From Myxococcales bacterium (lineage in GTDB: Bacteria > Myxococcota_A > Polyangia > Haliangiales > Haliangiaceae): a DNA stretch of 64,000 nucleotides. The notes under the pieces were generated by a model that was not told the origin of the DNA, made no database searches, and saw nothing but the letters and a program-made list of their open reading frames with translations. The position numbers were made by a program, and so were the translations under genes. Below are positions 25,235-33,059 of this stretch, piece after piece (the stretch's first letter is position 1; each line of letters starts with the position of its first letter). The stretch spans positions 262,666 to 326,665 of the forward strand of contig JADJJK010000001.1 in the NCBI GenBank assembly GCA_016706545.1, read 5' to 3'.

Positions 25235-27061
25235 ATGATCAAACACGCCATCGTCGTCGCCAACCGCTTCGTCTTCGAGGGTGGAGCTTCCGCGAGCCTT
25301 GGGCTCCTGACCAGGACGCTGACGGCGCTGGCCCAGATCGGGGTCACCGACGTGTGCGTGGTCGACGGGGAGCACGCCGCCGAGATCCGGAACCGGCTGC
25401 GCATCCCGGAGCTGGCGGCGGTGCGGATCCAGGTCCTCGCCAACAAGTCCTGGCGCCGCGAGAGCGGCTCCGCGGTGCTGCTGGCGCGCGAGTTCTTCGC
25501 CACCGCCAAGGGCCCGTGCCTGGTGGTGCGCGGAGATCGCCCGCTCGACGCCGAGGCGCTGGCGGAGCTCGCCAGCTCTTCGCTGGGAGACAGCGACGCG
25601 CTCATCACCGTGGCGGCGGCGCCCCCGGGCGATCTTGGCCACGAGGTCAAGGTGCGCATCGGCAAGGCCAACGAGGTCACGCGGCTCGGCCTCGATCTGG
25701 AGCGCTTCGACGCCGTGTTCACCGGACACATGCTGGCCTCGCCCGCGCTCATGGACGCGCTCGCCGGGTTCAACAACCCGAGCATCGAGGACGCGCTGTC
25801 GATGTGGGCCAGCGCAGGGCGCGTGCGCGCGCGCGCCGGCCGGCTGTCCTGGCTGTGGGGCCAGCCGCAGCGCGCCGACGTGGACAGCCCGGTCAACGAG
25901 ATCTTGTCGAGCAAGTCGCACCCGAGCTACATGCTGCTCAACCCCGGCCCGGTGAACACCACGCCGGCGGTCAAGGCCGCCATGGTGCATCACGACGTGT
26001 GCCACCGCGACGGCAACTTCAGCGAGCTGATGGTCTCCCTGTCCGGCAAGCTGCGGCGGATCTTCCGCGGCACGCCGGAGCACACGGTGTGTACGATCAC
26101 CGGCAGCGGCACGGCGGCCATGGAGTCCGCGCTGGCCTCCACCGTGCCATACGACCGCAAGGTGCTGGTCATCGACAACGGCGCGTTCGGCGAGCGCCTC
26201 TTCGAGATCTGCCGCCTGCACGACATGGACGTGGTGCGGCTGCGCTATGCGTGGGGAGATCTGGTCAACGTCGCGGACGTCGAGCGCGCGTTCGCCGAGC
26301 ACCCGGACATCGCGGTGGTGGCGATGACCATCCACGAGACCTCGGTGGGGCTGCTGAACCCGGCCGCCGAGATCGGCGCGCTGTGCCGCCGCCACGACGC
26401 GCTGCTGCTCGTCGACGCGGTGTCCGCGCTGGGCGCCGAGGACATCGACGTGGTACGCGACAACATCGACGTGTGCTGGGGCAGCGCGAACAAGTGTCTG
26501 CACGCGATAAGCGGCGTGTCCTTCGTGTGCGTGGCGCCGCGGGTGTGGAGCAAGGTCGCCAACATCAAGCCGCGCAGCTACTACCTGGACCTCAAGCGAT
26601 ACCGCAAGTACATCGACGACCTGGCCCAGACCCCGTTCACGCCCGCGGTCTCGGCGTACTTCGCGCTGGACGCCGCGTGCTCGGAGTTCCTCACGGATGG
26701 CCACAGCAAGCGCTTCGCGATGTACCGCGAGCGCAACCGGATGATCCGCCAGGGCCTGGCCGCGCTGGGCATGGTGCCGTTCACCCGCACCGGCAAGGAG
26801 TCGCACTCGGTCACCACCTGCGGCATGCCGGAGGGGATCCTGTTCGAAGACCTCTACGCGAGGCTCAAGAAGCGCGGCTATATCGTCTATGCGTGCAAGG
26901 AGGTCCTGGCCGACCGCTTCTTGCAGGTCGCCAACATGGGCGATATGCCCATCGAGGCCATCGAGGCGTTCTTGCGCGAGACCCGCGAGGTGATCGAGGA
27001 GCTCCGCGCCAGCGGCCAGCCCGCGGTCAAGGACGCCGCCGCCGCCCGCGCCATCGCCTGA
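25235..27061 (+). CDS. NTase-like domain fused to a class-V aminotransferase (2-aminoethylphosphonate-pyruvate transaminase type)
   Basis: 608 residues. Residues about 1-220 look like a nucleotidyltransferase fold, but the glycine-rich nucleotide loop (LAAGxGxR) is replaced by VVANRFVFEGGASASLG, and the metal region reads LVVRGDRPLDAEAL, so it may be inactive. Residues about 235-600 match PhnW: MLLNPGPVNTTPAVKAAM, CTITGSGTAAMESAL, IHETSVGLLNPAAEIG, LLVDAVSALGAEDID and SANKCLHAISGVSFV with Lys420 as PLP lysine. Cytidylyltransferase-PhnW fusions are known in phosphonolipid pathways, but no phosphoenolpyruvate mutase is in this window. Substrate could be AEP or another amino-alcohol made into a lipid head group. 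Confidence 0.78.
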   Translation: MIKHAIVVANRFVFEGGASASLGLLTRTLTALAQIGVTDVCVVDGEHAAEIRNRLRIPELAAVRIQVLANKSWRRESGSAVLLAREFFATAKGPCLVVRGDRPLDAEALAELASSSLGDSDALITVAAAPPGDLGHEVKVRIGKANEVTRLGLDLERFDAVFTGHMLASPALMDALAGFNNPSIEDALSMWASAGRVRARAGRLSWLWGQPQRADVDSPVNEILSSKSHPSYMLLNPGPVNTTPAVKAAMVHHDVCHRDGNFSELMVSLSGKLRRIFRGTPEHTVCTITGSGTAAMESALASTVPYDRKVLVIDNGAFGERLFEICRLHDMDVVRLRYAWGDLVNVADVERAFAEHPDIAVVAMTIHETSVGLLNPAAEIGALCRRHDALLLVDAVSALGAEDIDVVRDNIDVCWGSANKCLHAISGVSFVCVAPRVWSKVANIKPRSYYLDLKRYRKYIDDLAQTPFTPAVSAYFALDAACSEFLTDGHSKRFAMYRERNRMIRQGLAALGMVPFTRTGKESHSVTTCGMPEGILFEDLYARLKKRGYIVYACKEVLADRFLQVANMGDMPIEAIEAFLRETREVIEELRASGQPAVKDAAAARAIA

Positions 27062-27130
27062 GCGCAGCGCGCGCCAGCGGCGAGCGGCCTGCGCTCGCCG
27101 ACTCCACTGAAGGCAGGTGGCGAGTCGGAA

Positions 27131-27171
27131 ACGAAGAAGCCGCGCCGGCCTCACGGAGGCCATGCGCGGCT
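27131..27171. terminator. Hairpin between convergent genes, likely two-way terminator
   Basis: Arms AGCCGCGC (27138-27145) and GCGCGGCT (27164-27171) with an inner GGCCT/AGGCC stem. On the minus strand it is followed by TTCTTCGTTTCC, moderately T-rich. It lies between the ends of the aminotransferase fusion and Ino1. Confidence 0.6.
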
Positions 27172-27206
27172 ATCGCAGCTTCGAGCTGCGGTCCCGGTGC
27201 GCTGGG

Positions 27207-28526
27207 CTAGTCGTAGTACTCAGCGCCCAGGTGGGTGATGAGCTCATCGCCCTTGGTGTAGCGCAGCGTGTTCTTGAGCTTCATGAGCTGAATGAACAGG
27301 TCGTGCTCCGGGTAGAGGCCAGCAGGAGTCATGGGGCTCTTGAGATAGAACGAGAGCCACTCCTGGACGCCGCTCATGCCCGCCCGCTTGGCGAAGTCCA
27401 TGAACAGGGCCAGATCGAGGACGATCGGCGCCGCCAGGATCGAGTCGCGGCACAGGAAGTTGACCTTGATCTGCATCGGGTAGCCGAGCCACCCGCGGAT
27501 GTCGATGTTGTCCCAGCCTTCCTTGTTGTCGCCGCGCGGCGGGTAGTAGTTGATGCGCACGACGTGGGTGAAGTCCTTGTACAGGTCCGGATACTTGTCC
27601 GGCTGCAGGATGTGCTCCAGCACGCCCAGCTTGGACACCTCCTTGGACCGGAACGACTCCGGGTCGTCGAGCACCTCGCCATCGCGGTTGCCGAGGATGT
27701 TGGTGGAGTACCAGCCCTCGAGGCCGAGCAAGCGGGCCTTGAGCATCGGCGCCAGCACGGTCTTGAGCAGCGTCTGGCCGGTCTTGAAGTCCTTGCCAGC
27801 GATCGGCGTCTGCGTGATGCGCGCCAGCTCCTGCATCGCCGGGAAGTCGACGCTGAGGTTGGGCGCGCCGTTGGTGTAGGGCACGCCGCACTTGAGCGCG
27901 GCGTACGCATAGATCTGCGACGGCGCGATGTTCTCGTCGTTGTTGCGCAGCCCGGCCTCGAACTTGTCCAGCGTGCTGTGTACGTCGGTGGCCTGGCGGT
28001 ACACCTCGGTGGAGCCGCACCAGACCATGCTGAGGCGCTCGCAGCCGTTGTCGCGCTTGAAGTTCTGGATGTCCGCCATGAGCTGCTCCGCCAGCTCCAT
28101 CTTGGACTTGCCCTTCTTGACGTTGGGCCCGGTGATCTTCTTGACCCAGGCTTGCTCGAACACGGCGGCCATGGGCTTGATCGCGGACAGCTCGGGCTTG
28201 AGCTGCTCCAGCAGCGCGGCTTCCAGCACACCAGCCTTGGTGGCCGCCTCGAAGCAGTTCTCCGGGAAGATGTCCCAGCCGCCAAAGCACAGGTCATCGA
28301 GGGTCGCCAGCGAGACATAGTCACGGATGCGCGGCGTGTTGCCGTCCGTGCGCTTGCCCAGGCGAATCGTACCGTACTCCGTCATCGAGCCGATGGGCTT
28401 CTGCAGCCCACGGCGCGCCGCGAACACGCCAGCGATGAAGGTGGTGGCGACGGCGCCAAGACCTGGGAGAAGTATTCCCAGCTTGCCCGTCGCTTTCTGA
28501 ACTTCGACACCTTTTTTGAGAGCCAT
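27207..28526 (-). CDS. ino1: Inositol-3-phosphate (myo-inositol-1-phosphate) synthase
   Basis: 439 residues. GKLGILLPGLGAVATTFIAG is the NAD-binding loop, VWCGSTEVY and the long AYAALKCGVPYTNGAPN / AGKDFKTGQTLLKTVLAPML block hold the catalytic lysines, and NILGNRDGEVL and CRDSILAAPIVLDLALFMDFA end the catalytic domain. The enzyme turns glucose-6-phosphate into inositol-1-phosphate with NAD, the first step to all inositol lipids. GGAGG lies 5-9 bases before the ATG at 28526. It converges with the aminotransferase fusion and provides the likely substrate for the cytidylyltransferase at 23129. Confidence 0.93.
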   Translation of the reverse strand: MALKKGVEVQKATGKLGILLPGLGAVATTFIAGVFAARRGLQKPIGSMTEYGTIRLGKRTDGNTPRIRDYVSLATLDDLCFGGWDIFPENCFEAATKAGVLEAALLEQLKPELSAIKPMAAVFEQAWVKKITGPNVKKGKSKMELAEQLMADIQNFKRDNGCERLSMVWCGSTEVYRQATDVHSTLDKFEAGLRNNDENIAPSQIYAYAALKCGVPYTNGAPNLSVDFPAMQELARITQTPIAGKDFKTGQTLLKTVLAPMLKARLLGLEGWYSTNILGNRDGEVLDDPESFRSKEVSKLGVLEHILQPDKYPDLYKDFTHVVRINYYPPRGDNKEGWDNIDIRGWLGYPMQIKVNFLCRDSILAAPIVLDLALFMDFAKRAGMSGVQEWLSFYLKSPMTPAGLYPEHDLFIQLMKLKNTLRYTKGDELITHLGAEYYD

Positions 28527-28678
28527 GAGTCCTCCGACTCACATCGTCTGGCGATGAGAGCCGGCGGACCATGCCAGAGAACGACCGGTCAGGCAACCCT
28601 GCGTGCCCCTGCTTCCCGCCGAGATGTGCGGTCTGTGGGGTGTCGAATTTTCGACGCCTGCGCGCGGCGAGACAGCAG

Positions 28679-29233
28679 TCAGTACGGACGGCGACTGTTG
28701 ATGTTGCCGCCGGGAGCGTAGTTGCAGACGACGGTCCTGCCGTACTGAAGACGAGCGCAATCCTGGAGGGCGCAGCCCACCTTGGTCGTCTCGCGCCACA
28801 CGAGCTGGGTGTAGTGTCCGCACACGTCACTGCAGGTGTTGGAGGCGTAGTTGTAGTTCGCGGCCTCGGAGGCCCAGGACGCGACGGCCGCCGGGCCGGT
28901 GGCGGAGCCGCTGGAGCCGTAGATGTTCTCCCCCACGTACGCGCCGCCGGTGCTGCGCCCCTCGTTGTGATCCACGAGGCCGATGGGATCCTGCACGTCG
29001 ATGCACCTGGCGGCCCAGGTCTTGGCGACCGCGGCCAGCGCCGGATCCCAGGTCAGCGCCGGGAGCCCGACCTGCGCGCGCACCTGGTTGTGCGCGGCCA
29101 AGGTCCCGCTCAGCTCGGGCGGCTCGCTGGCGCTGCCGGGCGGCCCAGCGTCCGACAGGGGGTCGTCTGCGCCGCACCCCGCCACCACCGCCAGCAACGC
29201 TGGCGTGCAAACGCGGGCAAGAGCTGTCCTCAT
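28679..29233 (-). CDS. CAP/SCP (CRISP/PR-1) domain lipoprotein
   Basis: 184 residues. Lipoprotein signal (TPALLAVVAGCG, Cys about 19), short linker, then the CAP fold: LAAHNQVRAQVGLPALTWDPALAAVAKTW, VGENIYGSS, VASWASEAANYNY, CGHYTQLVWRETTKVGCAL and VVCNYAPGGN. The residues His, Glu, Glu, His that line the CAP cavity are present (AHN, GEN, HYT). These secreted proteins bind lipids or act as venom/defence-like modules; no catalysis is proven. The start at 29233 gives the signal peptide. Confidence 0.88.
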   Translation of the reverse strand: MRTALARVCTPALLAVVAGCGADDPLSDAGPPGSASEPPELSGTLAAHNQVRAQVGLPALTWDPALAAVAKTWAARCIDVQDPIGLVDHNEGRSTGGAYVGENIYGSSGSATGPAAVASWASEAANYNYASNTCSDVCGHYTQLVWRETTKVGCALQDCARLQYGRTVVCNYAPGGNINSRRPY

Positions 29234-29417
29234 CTTGGGCAGAGGATCGCCAAAGCCGACGCCAGAATCAATGCTCGAAGCCTGGCTGACCTGCGACCTG
29301 CTGCACCCACATGAGGGAGCTACAAGCACCGCGGCCCACGGGCGCGCCGCAGAGTGCCGAAACCCTTCAGGCCAGCGGCTCAGGCCGGGCGACTCGCCGC
29401 CAGGCCCAGCGGGCGCC

Positions 29418-29936
29418 TCAGACGCCCTGGATGGTGACGCTTATCATCTTCACCGGTGTGCGCGGACGGTCCTGCCCGGCGGTCGGCGTGGTCTCGATCT
29501 TCTTCACGACGTCCATGCCCTCGAACACCTTGCCAAACACCGGGTGCTTGGACGGGCCCGGAGAGAACCAATCCAGGTAGGCGTTGTGTACGGTGTTGAT
29601 GAAGAACTGCGCGCCGCCAGAGTTGGGCGCGCCGGTGTTGGCCATCGACAGCGTACCCGGCTCGTTGGACAGCTTGTGCGCCGCGGGGTGCTCATCCTGG
29701 ATGCGGCCCAGCGGCGAGCCACCGGTGCCGCAGCGCGGGCTGCTGGGGTCCTTGGAGTGCTCGCAGCCGAACTGCACCATGAAGTTTGGGATCACGCGAT
29801 GGAAATGCAGGCCGTTGTAGAAGCCGCTCTGCGCCAGCTTGATGAAGTTGGTGGCGGTGGTCGGCATCTTGTCGAGGAAGATCTCGGCGGTGAAGGTGCC
29901 CAGCGAGGTCTCGAAGGTCGCGGTCGGATTTGCCAT
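29418..29936 (-). CDS. Cyclophilin-type peptidyl-prolyl cis-trans isomerase
   Basis: 172 residues with no signal peptide, so cytoplasmic. FHRVIPNFMVQFG contains the catalytic Arg and Phe; GTLSMANTGAPNSGGAQFFI and KHPVFGKVFEGMDVV complete the active site. Speeds proline isomerisation in protein folding. AGGAAA precedes the ATG. A small insertion CEHSKDPSSPRCGTG with two Cys follows the active-site strand, as in some bacterial members. Confidence 0.93.
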   Translation of the reverse strand: MANPTATFETSLGTFTAEIFLDKMPTTATNFIKLAQSGFYNGLHFHRVIPNFMVQFGCEHSKDPSSPRCGTGGSPLGRIQDEHPAAHKLSNEPGTLSMANTGAPNSGGAQFFINTVHNAYLDWFSPGPSKHPVFGKVFEGMDVVKKIETTPTAGQDRPRTPVKMISVTIQGV

Positions 29937-30048
29937 GGCAATTTCCTACCACAAGGTGCCGGCGCCGGGCACGCTGGCTCGTACTTCGTCATGCAGGTCC
30001 GGCGCTGACGTCCCGCCATCCGACGGGCACAACGCCAGGGTTTCGGCG

Positions 30049-30054
30049 TATGTT
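30049..30054 (+). promoter_or_regulatory. -10-like TATGTT, 6 nt before GTG start (leaderless type)
   Basis: TATGTT, six bases, GTG at 30061. No Shine-Dalgarno. Confidence 0.45.
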
Positions 30055-30060
30055 CGCGCG

Positions 30061-31383
30061 GTGGCACTGCCCTGGGCGCTCGCGGCGCTGACCGTCATGC
30101 TGTCGATCACGCTCGGCTGGCGGCACCGCGCCAGCGCGCTCGCAGGCGCGGGCGCAGGCGTGGCGCTGCTCTTTCTCGGTGGCCTCCTGGGCCCGTCCGA
30201 CCTGCGCGCGACGGCAGTCGTATTGTGGCGACCGCTGCTCACCATCACCTCGGTCATGCTCATGACCGCGTGCGCTCGCCACGTTGGCTTGTTCGCCGCC
30301 CTGGCCGAGCTGGTCGAGCCGACCACGCGAGGGCCGGTGCGGCGCGCGTTTCGCCTGGTGTTCGTGATCTCCGCGCTCACCGCGTCGCTCTTGTCCAACG
30401 ACGCCGCGATCCTGGTGCTGACCCCGACGGTGATCACGCTGCTGCGCACCGTGTATCCGCGCCGCCATCCCAAGTTCACCCTGGCGTTCTCGTTTGCCGT
30501 GTTCTACTCCGCCGGGGTGGCCCCGCTGGTCACCGGCAACCCGATGAACGTGGTGGTGGCCAGCCACGCCGGGATCGGCTTCAACGCCTATGCCCTCACC
30601 ATGGTGCCGGTGGCCGTGGTGGGCTGGCTGGTGGCGTACCCGCTCCTGGCGCGGCAGTTCGCGCTGGAGCTGGCCGATGAGGCGCCTGCGCTGGGCGCTT
30701 GGCCAAGCGCGCCGGCCCGCCTGGGCGCGCGCGGCATGGTCGTGGTGCTGGCGATGGCCGCGGTGCTGGCGGCCTACCCGGTGATCTCGTACTTCGACGG
30801 GCCGCTGTGGATGGTCGCCACCATCGGCGCGGTCGTCTGCGTGCTCACCGCCATGCAGGTCCCCGTCGGCGCGGATCCGACCGCCGTCGCGAGCACCCAC
30901 GGCGCCGCGACGCCCAGCGCGCTGCGCGTCATCGCCGGCGAGACGAGCTGGGAGCTCCTGCCCTTCCTGGCCGCGGTGCTCCTGGTGGCGAGCGGCCTGG
31001 CCAAGGCCGGCCTCGCCGACGCGCTCGCCGAGGTGCTGCGGGCCAGCCCCGCGCCGTTGCCCACGATGGGGCTCCTGTCGGCGGCCGGCGCGGCGGCGAT
31101 CAACAACCACCCCATGGCCATGCTCGGCTCGATGGCGGTGAGCCAGCTTGGCCATGGCGCCGAGGCCAACGCGCTCACCCTCGCCGGCCTGGTCGGCGGC
31201 GACCTGGGGCCCCGCCTCTTGCCCATCGGCTCGCTGGCGGGCCTCTTGTGGATCGGCGCGCTGCGCCGCCACGGGGTGGAGCTGACGGTCCGCCGCTTCA
31301 TCCACATCGGCGTGGTGGTCACGGTGCCGTCGCTCCTGGCGTCCTTGGCCACGCTGTGGCTGATGACCTATCTGACGCGATGA
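30061..31383 (+). CDS. ArsB/NhaD-type (ion transporter superfamily) permease
   Basis: 440 residues with about 11-12 hydrophobic helices. LTASLLSNDAAILVLTPTVITLL (helical hairpin with conserved ND) and SAGVAPLVTGNPMNVVVASHAG match the ArsB/NhaD/CitM group, and AAAINNHPMAMLGSMA repeats the hairpin motif in the second half. Such permeases move arsenite, Na+/H+ or organic anions across the inner membrane. No arsR, arsC or other arsenic gene lies near, so the substrate is open. The start at GTG 30061 gives the usual first helix. Confidence 0.8.
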   Translation: MALPWALAALTVMLSITLGWRHRASALAGAGAGVALLFLGGLLGPSDLRATAVVLWRPLLTITSVMLMTACARHVGLFAALAELVEPTTRGPVRRAFRLVFVISALTASLLSNDAAILVLTPTVITLLRTVYPRRHPKFTLAFSFAVFYSAGVAPLVTGNPMNVVVASHAGIGFNAYALTMVPVAVVGWLVAYPLLARQFALELADEAPALGAWPSAPARLGARGMVVVLAMAAVLAAYPVISYFDGPLWMVATIGAVVCVLTAMQVPVGADPTAVASTHGAATPSALRVIAGETSWELLPFLAAVLLVASGLAKAGLADALAEVLRASPAPLPTMGLLSAAGAAAINNHPMAMLGSMAVSQLGHGAEANALTLAGLVGGDLGPRLLPIGSLAGLLWIGALRRHGVELTVRRFIHIGVVVTVPSLLASLATLWLMTYLTR

Positions 31384-31450
31384 GCGGCCGCGCCGATGGC
31401 GCCGATGGCGCTCCGCGTCGCCGCAGCGCGGCGCGGATGGCTGCGCGCTG

Positions 31451-32767
31451 CTACACCAGCACGCGCTGATCTTCGTCGAGGTCCACGTCGATCCCGACCG
31501 AGAGCTGGTTGTCGATCTCGCGGTCCACCGCGAGCTGCTCCAGGTACCGCCGCAGCGCGGGGAACACTTGCACCATCCGGTCCACCTGCTCGCTGCCGAG
31601 AAACAGCACGGTGGACTGGCGCGACGCCACCACGGTGGCCGAGGTGGCGCTCTTGCGCAGCAGCGAGATCTCGCCAAACACCTCACCGCCGTGCAACGTC
31701 CCCAGCGACTGCGACGCACCCTCCTCGCCCTTGCGAGTGACCTCCAGCTCCCCCGTCAGCACGACGAACAGCCCTCGCCCTGGCTCGCCCTCATGGATGA
31801 TCACCGTGCCTGGCGCGACGTCATGGCTGGTGAATCGACGCAGCAGCTCGCGCTGCTGCTGCCGGTCGAACGGGCGGAAGAACGGGCTTCTCACCATCAG
31901 GTTGCCCAGCAAGCGATCGCGGGTGAAGCCATGCAGCGCGTGCGCCACCGCGGCCACCTCGTCGGCGACCGCCGCCAGCGACTGGCGGCCGAGCTCGAAG
32001 ACGTCGACCTCGCCGACGCTGCGCACGCTGGCCGAGCGCGGCTGCGCGGACAGCAGCGCCATCTCGCCGAACACCGCGTTCTCGTGCAGGCGCGCCAGCT
32101 CGGTGGGGCGCCCGAACGTGTCCGTGGAGAAGACCAGCAGCTCTCCGGACGCGACGAAGAAGAACGACTTGCCGGGCTCACCCTCGCGGATCACCAGCGT
32201 GTCCGCGGGCAAGCGCTGCAGCGTGACGGTGGACAAGGCGCGGCGAAACGCGGCCTCCGACAGCTCGGAGAACAGCGGGATCGCGTGGAGCGCGGGCGGC
32301 CAGGCCGCGAAGCCATCGGTGGCGTGGGCCGCGCGGCCCAGGGCGCGCTCCACGAGCCCAGGCGGCGGCACGGCGGTCAGGTCTGGAGTGGCGATCTCGG
32401 TGGTGGGCAGCGGGCTCGCCACCCTGGCCGCCAGCTTGCCGAGGCGTTCGGACTCGCAGCCATACGTGACCACCAGCGTGGCCACCAGATCATCGGCGAG
32501 GAACCCGGAGGCCTCCAGCACCCGAGCGCAGACCAGCGCAGGCAGCGGATGACCGGCGCGCAGGCAGTACCAGGCCACCGCGCGATACACGCTGGCGGCC
32601 TGCTCGGCACAGCCCAGCGCCAGCGCGCAGTCGGCCACCCGGATACGAGCGTCGTAGTCGAGCGGCGCCGCGGCGACGATGGCGTCGTACAGGCGCAGCG
32701 CGACCTCTGGTTTGCCGCCGCTGAACAGACGGGCAGCGGCCTCCTTGACCTGTGCCAGGCTTGCCAT
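31451..32767 (-). CDS. Protein with two cyclic-nucleotide-binding domains
   Basis: 438 residues. A TPR-like helical start (ARLFSGGKPEVALRLYDAIVA, ADCALALGCAEQAASVY) precedes two cNMP_binding beta-rolls: one around residues 165-275 (VIREGEPGKSFFFVASGELLVF, NAVFGEMALLSAQPRSASVRSV) and one around 290-400 (IIHEGEPGRGLFVVLTGELEV, GEVFGEISLLRKSATSATVVA). Both phosphate-binding cassettes keep FGE..LL and an R or K, so cyclic nucleotide binding is possible. No HTH or enzyme domain, so it may act as an adaptor or anti-factor. TAGACT lies six bases before the ATG. Confidence 0.85.
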   Translation of the reverse strand: MASLAQVKEAAARLFSGGKPEVALRLYDAIVAAAPLDYDARIRVADCALALGCAEQAASVYRAVAWYCLRAGHPLPALVCARVLEASGFLADDLVATLVVTYGCESERLGKLAARVASPLPTTEIATPDLTAVPPPGLVERALGRAAHATDGFAAWPPALHAIPLFSELSEAAFRRALSTVTLQRLPADTLVIREGEPGKSFFFVASGELLVFSTDTFGRPTELARLHENAVFGEMALLSAQPRSASVRSVGEVDVFELGRQSLAAVADEVAAVAHALHGFTRDRLLGNLMVRSPFFRPFDRQQQRELLRRFTSHDVAPGTVIIHEGEPGRGLFVVLTGELEVTRKGEEGASQSLGTLHGGEVFGEISLLRKSATSATVVASRQSTVLFLGSEQVDRMVQVFPALRRYLEQLAVDREIDNQLSVGIDVDLDEDQRVLV

Positions 32768-32773
32768 GGCGCG

Positions 32774-32779
32774 AGTCTA
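32774..32779 (-). promoter_or_regulatory. -10-like TAGACT, 6 nt before ATG start (leaderless type)
   Basis: On the minus strand TAGACT, six bases, ATG at 32767. Confidence 0.45.
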
Positions 32780-33010
32780 TCCCGCGCCGCTCGTGAGGTC
32801 ATGGTGTCACGCCACACGACGGCCACGAAAACCCAAGGCGTTGCATCGCGATGCAGGCTCGGTGCCCTGGGCTCGAGCGCGGCCGGCCCGGCGCGCTGGC
32901 CGCGCCTCGGCGCTCGCGCGACGCCGCGCCCGCAGCCGGCACGACGCTTGCCCTCCCTCATGGCCCGCGGGCGCATGTGTGGTGACGTTGTTCGCGGTAG
33001 CGAACCCACC

Positions 33011-33016
33011 TATACT
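33011..33016 (+). promoter_or_regulatory. -10-like TATACT upstream of the zinc-ribbon gene
   Basis: TATACT sits 43 bp before the TTG at 33060. Here a normal leader with Shine-Dalgarno AAGGGG is expected, in contrast to the leaderless sites. Confidence 0.4.
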
Positions 33017-33059
33017 GCGCCCTCGTTCGCGTGCAATGCGCGCGCGAAAAGGGGCCCAG

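Noticed and set aside
24046..27210. 1054-codon plus-strand frame covering PI-PLC and the aminotransferase fusion
   Set aside because: Shadow frame; low-complexity product without motifs, while two other frames give clear families.
30061..31383. Arsenic resistance operon
   Set aside because: Only an ArsB-like permease is present; no arsR, arsC or arsA gene is adjacent, and related permeases move other ions.
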